DNA of 64,000 bases from Steinernema hermaphroditum (lineage: Eukaryota; Nematoda; Chromadorea; Rhabditida; Steinernematidae), in the NCBI GenBank assembly GCA_030435675.1, contig CM059621.1, positions 682,001 to 746,000 of the forward strand, read 5' to 3'. The notes beneath the pieces are model-generated. The model worked only from the letters and a program-made list of their open reading frames with translations, had not been told where the DNA came from and did not search any database. Within the stretch, counting starts at the first letter, position 1. Each line of letters opens with the position of its first letter. Made by a program: the position numbers and the translations under genes. Positions 54,986 through 64,000 of this stretch are shown in pieces.

Positions 54986-56109
54986 ATCCCAAGTGGGAAA
55001 GCGCAATTCCAAATGTCAAAGTACTTCGTGATGTTTCAATTTGTTTGTCTAGCGTGCGAAAAAGCTAAGCATAGCACCAAGTGGGCTATGCATGGGACTG
55101 TGACGTCTTTACAAAGTCGCCAATTACGCAATTTTCCGAGTGACATCTTTTGGCCATATCACTTTGTGTAAAATACTGTAGTTTTCCTAAATCAGCCCAA
55201 CCCTACAACCCTATTCGGTCGGAAACACCTGTCTTGACGTCCGTTCCGTACTCCGATCATGTTGATGTACCTAGACCTCTTTTGGAGAGAACCGGACTAC
55301 AGTACCCTTAATATTGTATGCACGAACAAATAAATAACCGCCACGTCTATCGCATGTACCCAGCGTTCGTCCAAAAGTGTCATTTTTCATATAAGGTCTC
55401 CGCGATTCGCACAGAGTAAACAGGCCATTTGCTATAAATAAAATCTTCACGAAAGGGAGGCAAATTGTTTTCCTCCTAATGTCTTAATCTCGACGCTTTC
55501 CCGGGAAACGACTTATAGTTTCTCTTCGTTTTGTTTGCACTGCCGCCCCAATCCTCGGCCAGAGATCCGCCATGTCCTGGGTCCAGGGGCACTTCCTCAT
55601 TGAAGAGCACATTTCTGTCATTCGCGTTTTGACACTTATCCGTTGGCGCGAAGCAGCTGCCGTCCTCTAATTGCGTTAGTCACTTCGCGTCTTCGCTTCA
55701 TGGACGCCTCGTTAGGGAGGCGTTCTATTTTTGACAGCTGAGGCGACTTGCTCACTGCATTTATTAGGAAGGCGTTGTTTTCCATTATTCGCCTATTGTG
55801 GTTTTATGTGGATATAAAGGGTAGTTAAGGGGCTTCAAAGTAGAGAATTTGGTGGTAGTAGTCCTTAGTTCGGGCAATGGGTTACATCTCGAACTGAATC
55901 TTACCTTGGCCCATTGCCTATCGCCATCTATCGTATATACAGCATAAAATAAGGCGTTTTAGCCAAAGCCCAGTCATTTTCGAAGACTCTTATGGGTAAA
56001 TTGCCCTAATAAGACCGGATGCGATTTCCATGCAAGTGGTCCGACATGACATGGCTGATCGAGCACGAACGTTTCATGCTAGTCGCAATAACATGGCCCT
56101 GTTTTTGGA
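54986..56109. other. Intergenic, nothing recognised
   Basis: No gene, RNA or repeat that I can support in this stretch. Confidence 0.4.
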
Positions 56110-56315
56110 TGGATAGGAAGCATGCACGAACGTGCGCCAGCACGCACCGCCAAACTAAAAAAGAAAGAAAATACGCTCCGCGCCACGGCGATCGCGGCGG
56201 GACCACGATTTCGACTTTTTTGTGCACCCGAAACCGGCACTAAACGGTATCAGTCAGAAGGTCCAGGGTTCGAATCCGCCCGCAGGCCCGGAGTTTTTCC
56301 CCTTCCGTGTTTCCT
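56110..56315 (+). repeat. Dispersed repeat copy with a tRNA-like box B
   Basis: 56110-56222 resembles 15305-15412. Just after it, CAGGGTTCGAATCCGCCCG (56261-56280 region) is a good T-arm-like motif, but no partner acceptor stem is found. Confidence 0.45.
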
Positions 56316-56689
56316 TGTCACAACATTCTGGAATGCATTTACTTGTCTGATTTTAAAGAAGCAAATGAAAAAGAACACAAAAAGGACCGTATGACTGATT
56401 CGGATCCAAGCCGGTTTCGAACTCCTGATTTAAGGTAAAATGCTACCTACCGCGGACGAGCATGTCACGTATTTCAGCCAAAAAGAATGAAAATATTGCA
56501 CAAGTCGTGCCACGCCGGACAAATCGTGTCGGTACCGATGGTAAAACACATTCAGCACCCTAAGGTCTGTTTCTTGGAAAGTACTGGATCTTTTGAGAAA
56601 CCGACTTCACCACCGTGTACATCAACGTGTACATCAATTATTTATGTACACTATGAGCGTTAATTTAGCCTCCGATACTACAGTTTATT

Positions 56690-57090
56690 TTGTCTATAAC
56701 AGTTTCAATCGCTGCGTGTGGTATTCCATCTTTCCCGTTGCTAAAGTTTCACCCATACTCAGTGAGCTCTTTAGTGTTCGCTAATCCAGTGCAGAAAAGT
56801 CAGTCACCCAGATTTTCTGTAGCACATGGATGCCAATATGACTCCCGATACGTTGCGGAAGACAATTCAACAAAAAAAAAATCGTCCAAAAGACCATGCA
56901 AAAGCCTTATGGGTCCCACTCATGGCCATTATTCAAAGAGGTCATCCATGCAAAAGGTCTTCAAAAAAGAATGCAGATTCAATTTGTCACATCATTTTTT
57001 CCAAAAATCTCTGTCTGCATATGATTAAGGGCACTTTTGCTGGACGTCAAATTCGATTTCGACCAGGATATGCAAACCTTCAGTGAATTA
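56690..57090. mobile_element. Decayed DNA-transposon pieces
   Basis: On the minus strand at 56720-56693 the reading HAAIETV matches the transposase-like fragment at 13017-13244. On the plus strand 56925-57070 is close in DNA to the minus strand of 63185-63335 (CATGGCCATTATTCAAAGAG, GCAGATTCAATTTGTCA, CTTTTGCTGGACGTCAAATT). Two unrelated relics are therefore joined here. No intact frame. Confidence 0.55.
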
Positions 57091-59053
57091 CATAGGCCAT
57101 GTAAACATGAAAAGGTTCTGTTCTAATCTTTGGATGTCAAAGATTAGCTTACTGAAGAAGGACTTCTCCCTGGACTTCTACCTTAACACTTAATTTTCCC
57201 TAATCTTTTGCAACATTTGATTTGTCGACCTCCAGAAATCAGCCATTTTCTTCTTCTCAATTTCCGGCCCGAAATAGCGCTTCATTTAAATGTTTCCGAT
57301 TGGACGCTCGCCTTTTATGACTTGTGTCGGCCAATTTTATGCCCCCTCCGCCTGGCCATTTCCCTTTTTTGCCGCCTCTCTGCAGACACCTTCGTTCGGC
57401 ATGCACTTCGAGGACTCCTGGGGCGATTGCGCGCAACCCTAATCGCTTCTAAGCCTGTCGATGCGCATTTGCATCTGCAAGTGGCGCCGCGTTAAGGGTT
57501 TCCTGGGATGGCGACGTGTCAGAGTGTCCGCAGAGGGCCTTTAATTTGGCAAGATCGAAGATAATGTCACGTGGCCTCTGGACTCGTGGGACGTGCACGA
57601 TGAACTTATGGCTTTGGGCATGAGGGTGGGTGGAGGGGAGGGGAAATGGCTTTAATTGCGCCGTCCTCTCTATGCAGTGAAGTATAGCGTTGCGTTTATT
57701 TGAAGAAAGTCGCAAAGCTCGAACGTCAAATACGCTTTTTTCATTCTTTTACCCGATGAAAAGCCGCGGTTTTAGTGACCTGCCATCAACTTTGGTGGCA
57801 TGGAAGAATGGCATATTTCAAAGAGGTCCAATTACATGCCATTTCCCCTTTAGTTTCACTTACCGTGCCCATGTGTTCCCTATAATTATAAAGACAGGTG
57901 ACCTATGACTCTTTGTGGTCGTCTTGATAAATGTTCCAATTGGAGTGAATGATACAGTAACACGAAACGACACGAGCATTTCTTAGCCGTTTTTCGCATA
58001 TTTAAAAACCAAATTTTGGCTGCTAAGAGGGTAACCTTCTGGAGTTCAAACGAGTGCAAAACCACCGGCTTGGGTAAAGTCAAATACAAATAAGCAGATG
58101 GGATTTTGGGGTTGAAGTTGCCTCATGCAGATATATGTATGTACCAATTTTACCCTCGATTTGAGGCGGGCACTTTGGAAAGTTCATTTGCCTTCAGAAG
58201 AGCTCAGAGCGGACTGGACTCTGACTTGGTAGTTAACATGTGTAGGACATCACAGGACCCAGTAATATTTATTTGAAATCTTCTGTGTCCTCGACATTAT
58301 CCCCTTAGTTTTAAGCCTATGACCGTATGCCCCATATCGTTATTTCGGTAAACATGCACTGATGCACTACTCTAGGACTTTGTGCAATTATGTGAGGACT
58401 TTAAGAACGTCCAAGACGCACAAACAAAAATCAGAAAATTGTGAAAGAGTTTGCAAAAGTTCCATAAAAGCCCATTGTTTGTTTCTGCCCTGAACGTGAC
58501 CTTAAGAATATCTAATCGTTCATGAACGCACAAGGTTGTTTTTAGCTGATGGTGTGACTTTTCCTGGATAAGGATACCCAGGAATGCTATTGAAATCCAT
58601 AGGAGTCAAGTGAATCGGAGTCTTCAAGGACTCCCGAGGCGATTTAACTCAGAGCTGGCGAATACACTATGTTACGGGCCCCTTTTCAAATTGGACCTCT
58701 TATACTTGTTGGCCCCATGTCCGGTGGGGTCGTTTGCGTTGCACTTTTTCGAAAACAGGCTCATTTTAATATGATCTTTAGAATCTCGAGGGACCTATTT
58801 TTGGCCTCTTTTGGGCAAATGTCAACTGGGTGGGATGCCTGCCGTATCATCCTAATCACTATCTGGGAAACGAGAGGATTCCGCTGCAAGAAATGGACTG
58901 CGACTGTTTCCCCCAAAACGAACGAAAACAAGTTTTTAATAATGATGAATAAATCTTTGAACGTGAAACATTTCATGCCCTGAGAGAATGAGATGTTTAC
59001 ATTGCTCGCACCCTAATGGCACGTATAAAGGCGTAAACATCTGAGTTTTAATA
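57091..59053. other. Intergenic, nothing recognised
   Basis: About 2 kb with no supported gene. Open frames at 57208-57495, 57449-57715 and 58669-58983 lack splice partners and family resemblance. Confidence 0.4.
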
Positions 59054-59355
59054 CACTGCAGCGCAAAGCTATAGGGTCACCCCGCTGTGTTTCTGGTTCT
59101 GTCACTTTCCACAACTGCCTGGGGAAACCAGCATGCGTACGTGGTAGACCATTCACTGAAACGCAGGGAATGCCACTTTCCCCGGAAACACGCACACTCA
59201 TTAGGGGGTTACGGGAGGTAGAACTTTCCAGGATACCGTTTTACCTGTGCAAAATTATAGGGTCACTTCCGTATTTCGCGTGTATTTCGCTATTTCCCTC
59301 GCGGTTTTTTTGTCTGTTTTCTTTTAATTCGCTTCTGTTCAGGTGTTTATCAACA

Positions 59356-59600
59356 ATGCCACGCGTTACGAAGCTGTCGAACGAGAAAAAAGCCGCGATT
59401 TCAGCGTTTCAGAAGGCCGGCTACAAGATTCATTGGATGGCCTCCGATTTTTGCCGAAATCGGCACGTGGTGTGCCAATTCTTTTTTCTACCGAACGCAT
59501 ACGGCTCTGCAGTAGGGAAGACGCGCTTGCACGTCGCAGTCGCGCGCGAGAAACGACTGATAATATGCGTGGATTGTATGTCTACGATAGGTTTGTCAGA
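59356..59600 (+). pseudogene. 5' fragment of Tc1-like transposase, left arm
   Basis: ATG at 59356 opens MPRVTKLSNEKKAAISAFQK and reads the paired helix-turn-helix region typical of Tc1-like transposases for about 80 codons, to the end of the inverted repeat; the frame then continues into unrelated central sequence. There is no catalytic domain. Confidence 0.65.
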
Positions 59601-60117
59601 AGTTCGTGAAGATTCTGGCGCTCAATTGATATCGAATCGAAGTGGATCGTGTGTGAACTGCAGACTGAATCAATGGACGATCGAATGCGCCGTGTTTGAC
59701 CGCAGCGCAGAAGGCGCATCGTCTGGACAACGGCAGAAGCAACCTGAGTCGAGTCTGCGCACAGGTATGCAGATGAGAACTGTTGAGTGATGATGATTTT
59801 TGTAATTTTAGATGCTCGGATTTAATTTTCGGATCAGAAAAGATAGAATGGCTGTAGTCTGGGCTAATGCATGCGTTTTGGCGCATTTGGAACAAGAAGA
59901 ACGCCCGTTCTGAGGAGGAAACTTCAGCTGTGGAAGCCTACTGTTTAGGAATGCCTTCAGCTCGTCTATTCAGCTCGTAGGCGCTCCCATTTCGACGCAA
60001 ATCTGTTCAAACGACTGTCAAACGTGCAGCGCGGTCACTGACTTCCGTGTCCACGTCGATTTCCGAACCAACAACTCGAAATTGAGTTGCAAGTTTTCCA
60101 GAATCTGCTGACAACCT

Positions 60118-60352
60118 ATCGTAGACATACAATCCACGCATATTATCAGTCGTTTCTCGCGCGCGACTGCGACGTGCAAGCGCGTCTTCCCTACTGCAGA
60201 GCCGTACGCGTTCGGTAGAAAAAAGAATTGGCACACCACGTGCCGATTTCGGCGAACATCGGAGGCCATCCAATGAATCTTGTAGCCGGCCTTCTGAAAC
60301 GCTGAAATCGCGGCTTTTTTCTCGTTCGACAGCTTCGTAACGCGTGGCATTG
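60118..60352 (-). pseudogene. 5' fragment of Tc1-like transposase, right arm
   Basis: Mirror copy of the left-arm fragment, beginning with the same MPRVTKLSNEKKAAISAFQK at about 60351 and differing at few residues (for example DVRRNRHVV for DFCRNRHVV). Stops soon after leaving the arm. Confidence 0.65.
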
Positions 60353-61282
60353 TTGATAAACACCTGAACAGAAGCGAATTAAAAGAAAACAGACAAAAAA
60401 CCGCGAGGGAAATAGCGAAATACCCGCGAAATACGGAAGTGACCCTATAATTTTGCACAGGTGCAGAGGCACCCTGGAAAGTTCTACCTGCCGTAGCCCC
60501 ATAATGTGTGTGTGTGTTTCCGGGGAAAGTGGCGTTCCCTGCGTTTCAGTGAATGGTCTACCACGTACGCATGCTGGTTTCCCCAGGCAGTTGTGGAAAG
60601 TGACAGAACCAGAAACACAGCGGGGTGACCCTATAGCTTTGCGCTGCAGTGTATCAATCCAAAGATCGGTGGTTCAAATGCATCCACTTTAATACGCCCA
60701 ATACGGTTCAATATAGCCGGGTTTCTCTTGGCAGTGCTCACAGATAGAGATGACTGATGCGATTGATGGAGTCCCGTTAATCGGCCACGATTGAACGGTG
60801 CCCATCGCTGCTCCTAGATATGAGCACGCCCTGGTTACTCGTTATTACAGTCGAGTTCGAGTCATCTTTTTCGACTCGGCTCAATTCGATGACTCCGCGT
60901 TTTTTGACTCGAATGCCAGCCCCATCATACAGTGGAAATCAAGAATAAGAATAGCATACGTCAGAATTAATCTTCCCCAGGAAGGTCAATCTTTTCATCA
61001 TAATTCCCACGATTTGATCAAAACATATTTTTATTTTTACCACGCGATTCTCAGGGAGAGCAACACTTAATAACAATGTTATGTATCACGCCCTTAGGGA
61101 CTGCGTTGTTTACCCGTTCTGACAACGAATTCTAATAATATCGCGTGGCTTTAGAGTTTCATTCCTAACAAAGTGTTTGTTTCGTGCTCGTTTACTCGTT
61201 TATCTGCCTCCGCCGTGCCTTGTTTCTTTGTGATACAGAACGTTCGTTTTTCAGAAAGCCTTTGAAAGTGGAGCCCTGACTA

Positions 61283-61976
61283 GGTGGAAGGCGGGAGCAG
61301 AACGATTTGACGCGAACGATTTGCCGCAGTAACGATTTGCCGCGAACGATTTGACGCGAACGATTCGCCGCGAACGATTTGCCGCGAACGATTTGACGCG
61401 GGGACAAATCTACTTGCCGCGCCAGGCAATTCGTTCCGGGACCATTCTGTCGCCTTAGTTTCACCAATTTTCGACCTCTTTTTCGCTTTTTTCTTCGATT
61501 ATCGAGCTGTTTCTGTCGGATTTCCAGTATAACTAACAAGATAACAGCCTACAAACTTAGGCTGCGAGCAAGCGAAGCGAGCCCTGTATTCATTTTTGGC
61601 TTGGCTTAGGCAAACCCCGGCTTGGCTTAGGCTCCGGCTTAGGACTATGCCTATTGATTTAAAGCGAGCCCGAAGGGCGAGCCTGTTGTCTTAACAGCTT
61701 CGCTGATATCTTAGTACTGCCGTACACGGAGCAAACAGCTTGATAATCGAAGAAAAAAGCGAAAAAGAGGTCGAAAATTGGTGAAACTAAGGCGACAGAA
61801 TGGTCCCGGAACGAATTGCCTGGCGCGGCAAGTAGATTTGTCCCCGCGTCAAATCGTTCGCGGCAAATCGTTCGCGGCGAATCGTTCGCGTCAAATCGTT
61901 CGCGGCAAATCGTTACTGCGGCAAATCGTTCGCGTCAAATCGTTCGCGTCAAATCGTTACGCACCCGGTGGAAGGC
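61283..61976. mobile_element. Mutator-like fold-back element with tandem-repeat arms
   Basis: The element spans 61293-61966 (674 bp) between two perfect copies of a 10-bp target duplication, GGTGGAAGGC (61283-61292 and 61967-61976). Its ends are GGGAGCAGAACGATTTGACG and, inverted, GGGTGCGTAACGATTTGACG. Each arm is a tandem array of a 14-bp unit, AACGATTTGCCGCG or AACGATTTGACGCG (about seven units at the left, one or two more at the right), followed by a unique inverted segment (CTTGCCGCGCCAGGCAATTC ... CGACCTCTTTTTCGC). The centre (61510-61740) has GGCTTGGCTTAGG repeats. A target duplication of 9-10 bp is typical of Mutator-like elements. No coding capacity. Confidence 0.88.
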
Positions 61977-62131
61977 AGATTCTGAAGGAGAGGATATGTC
62001 TTGCTCAGGTAAGGATTAATTTGGATGAAGTCAGTTTCATCAGCAATGTAAAAATCATCTATAGATTGCGTTAAGTAATCGTATTTTGACTCAAGACCAA
62101 CTCTGACTATGCGAAATACAAGGGGAATATG

Positions 62132-62222
62132 AGTGCCAGAAGTGGGTATCGAACCTTTGACCTTCGTCGTTATAATTCCACGCGAAAGGCCGTGGGTTCG
62201 ACGCCCCGTGTGAACCAAAAAG
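62132..62222 (-). repeat. tRNA-Ile(UAU)-like repeat, copy 1
   Basis: Read on the minus strand it contains ACGACGAAGGTC then AAAGGTTCGATACCC, and before them CCTTTCGCGTGGAATTATAA. This resembles the 3' half of an isoleucine (UAU) tRNA, but with a replaced D-arm region. The plus strand also holds a box-B-like GGGTTCGACGCC, making the element nearly two-faced. Not a functional tRNA by structure. Confidence 0.55.
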
Positions 62223-62451
62223 TTTTATTCTCTCACTGGAGTCAATAATTTTTATTTAACATTATTTTTCGTTTATTTTTATTTTACAAATTACGTCGGA
62301 CTAGCTCAAATTTTGAGATTGTTAAAGATTCACTCAAATAGGAACTGTACCATGTTTATGAGCCACGAATTGATGCCAAAATATGTAAAAATGGACAGGA
62401 ACCCTGATATCCAACATAAAAAGAAAAATAAAAAATAACATAAAAATAGAC

Positions 62452-62536
62452 TGCCTAGGGTGCGACTCGAACCTGTGACCTTCGTCGTAATAATTCCACG
62501 CGAAAGGCCGTGGGTTCGACACCCCGTGGGAGCAAA
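62452..62536 (-). repeat. tRNA-Ile(UAU)-like repeat, copy 2
   Basis: Close copy of 62132-62222 in the same orientation, 320 bp away. On the minus strand it begins TGCTCCCACGG, resembling the GCTCCC acceptor of tRNA-Ile(UAU), and ends GGTCACAGGTTCGAGTC. The 3' acceptor does not pair. Confidence 0.6.
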
Positions 62537-63000
62537 AATTTGTAATCTTCTAAAGTAGTCCTTTAATTCAGAATTAGGTCCATTTTGCTGAATTTTCACA
62601 ATTATTCTGCAAAGTGATTTTGCAAAAAAAATCACATAAGACGTACAACTCTGGTTTGACTATGATCTCATAAAAGTAGAGTCCTTTTTATCAATTTGTA
62701 ACGCGCTTTGGAGGAACTGATATATCAGTAGATTCCCACTCCAATGAGAGTTCCGTCGATCTGAAAGATGAATTGCCACCTTGTAGCAAAACCAAGATTC
62801 TGACAGGTCAAGACTCTATGACTGTAGAACATTAGAAAGACCTCATGTTTCTTGAATTATATGATAAGTATCTGCCGTGATCGTAATGAAATGTTTAAGC
62901 GAAAACCCCTTTCCGGTCCACGTCATTAAGTGCCAAAGCTGGAGCATTTTCTCTTGTTGGTTTTTGAACCGTCTGGGTGTGGACGTGCCATCGGATTAAG

Positions 63001-63600
63001 CTAATCTTTGCGGTTCTCATGGCTTTTGAGATGAATGTGAGAGTCACTTAGGGGTGACCATGAGAGGCCTTTAAGCGCTTTTCGTTTTTGTTGCGCCGAC
63101 TGTTCAGATATTCCGGCTGTTTGTTTGGATGGAGTCAATGGATTGATGGCTGTGGTAAGTGGTTCCTGGTTGAAACTTTGGTCGAAATCGAATTTGACGT
63201 CCAGCAAAAGTGCGCTTAATCATATGCAGACGGAGATTTTTGGAAAAAAAATGATGACAAATTGAATCTGCATTTTTATGTGAAGACCATTTCCTTGCTC
63301 CAGAATGACCTCTTTGAATAATGGCCATGAGGGGAGGCTCTTCTTTTGCTGATATTCTTTATGACTTGCATAACATCCCGATCGGATATGGACATAATCC
63401 AAAGTCTTTATCCCGACCTCGATCTTAGGTGAACACTTTTTATAGCTTTGTTTAATTGTTTCCCTTCTTGTAGCTTGTGACTTTGACACAAATATTTCAT
63501 TTGATCGTTGGTTATTTTAAGCGTTCGGCTGATTTTTGAAACGCCAAAACCCAGCGCTTTGAAAACGACAAAGTTCGCATGTTCGCTCGTCGTTTTCAAC
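63001..63600 (-). mobile_element. Decayed transposase-like region
   Basis: Minus-strand open frames in three pieces: 63599-63408 (MKTTSEHANFVVFKALGFG..., then VSKISRTLKITNDQ, a helix-turn-helix-like start), 63489-63220, and 63207-63001. The part at 63185-63335 is nearly the same DNA as 56925-57070 on the other strand. The frames are shifted relative to each other, so this is a mutated copy of a DNA transposon whose family I cannot fix. Confidence 0.5.
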
Positions 63601-64000
63601 GCGTTGGTTCAGAATTCTGGGTCCTACAACGAGATGATTGATGGCCATTTTCGTGATCGAAAAAAAACAGAGTATATGAGAGGAATGTATATGACACTTA
63701 TAAAAACTACTTGATGTCCGTAATACGTGCATGTGAGCAAAAAAATATCACAAATTTCTATTTTTGGAAGTAGTACTATGGACACTCTCAGCAGATAGAA
63801 GTCCATACGAATACAACGAAAGTAAATGTTTTGGAGTTTCAATGATCAGTTAGTCACATAGGGGGCACGATAGTGCTTGATGCTTGATCAGCACCGCGGA
63901 AGAGTTTATTTGTCTTTATATATGCACAAGAAAGCTAGAATCGCACCGCTGACTTTGATATTCTTCTGGTTTCGCCTGGTGACGGTATCCGAGAAGAGCG

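Larger units (their letters stand above)
59054..60651. mobile_element. Palindromic Tc1/mariner-type element, 1.6 kb
   Basis: The element begins CACTGCAGCGCAAAGCTATA at 59054 and ends with the exact complement at 60651, flanked on both sides by TA (59052-59053 and 60652-60653), the target duplication of the Tc1/mariner superfamily. The inverted repeats are about 540 bp long each (59054-59600 and 60115-60651). Each arm holds the first part of a transposase: MPRVTKLSNEKKAAISAFQK followed by GYKIHWMAS, then an AYG...REKRLI stretch typical of Tc1 N-terminal DNA-binding domains. The two halves point toward the centre. The 500-bp centre has no DDE/D catalytic domain, so the element is non-autonomous. 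Confidence 0.88.

Overview
This window looks like nuclear DNA of a rhabditid-type nematode. Almost every gene I could reconstruct is split by very short introns (about 40-60 bp) with typical nematode TTTCAG-like acceptors. The gene families also fit: a C-terminal piece of a seven-helix chemoreceptor, a second single-exon chemoreceptor, KDEL receptor, ARL1, a mitochondrial isocitrate dehydrogenase, and a cuticle-type Kunitz/lustrin protein. I cannot name the genus from sequence alone. Exon models were built by hand from splice sites, phase and family resemblance, and the exon phases add up for every multi-exon model given.

Left third (1-21 kb): a chemoreceptor tail (2-478), then a 3 kb degenerate minisatellite (about 2.4-4.8 kb) bracketed by two identical 40-bp direct repeats. 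Next come two complete, convergent ferroportin genes (6042-8292 + and 11040-9140 -) with a tRNA-Ser(AGA) inside an intron of the first. A five-exon gene of unknown function (16628-13557 -) has a 2.4 kb first intron holding a fold-back MITE and a (CGAGTC)n hexanucleotide array. A single-exon nematode-type orphan protein lies at 20618-19743 -.

Middle (21-42 kb) is the conserved, gene-dense core: a Dbl-type RhoGEF (+), a SCYL-family pseudokinase and ARL1 (- strand, about 170 bp apart, a candidate operon), KDEL receptor (+), a 109-aa membrane protein, mitochondrial NADP-isocitrate dehydrogenase and a USP36/42-like deubiquitinase (-). A second, inverted copy of the 109-aa gene lies 6 kb away. A 13-exon secreted protein with eight alternating lustrin and Kunitz modules follows (41118-36756 -), with a broken relative of its N-terminal half just upstream.

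Right part (43-52 kb): two paralogous signal-peptide/transmembrane proteins with fast-diverging low-complexity tails (43541 and 46765, +), a chemoreceptor between them (-), a Lys/Glu-rich membrane-anchored protein (48418 +) with an inverted copy of its last coding segment (49911-49690 -), and an SH2-tyrosine kinase (50012-52207 +). From 52 to 64 kb I found no convincing host gene. This stretch is repeats and transposon remains: tRNA-like repeats, a 1.6 kb palindromic Tc1/mariner-type element with TA duplications, a 674-bp Mutator-like fold-back element with a perfect 10-bp target duplication and 14-bp tandem arrays in its arms, and decayed transposase fragments.
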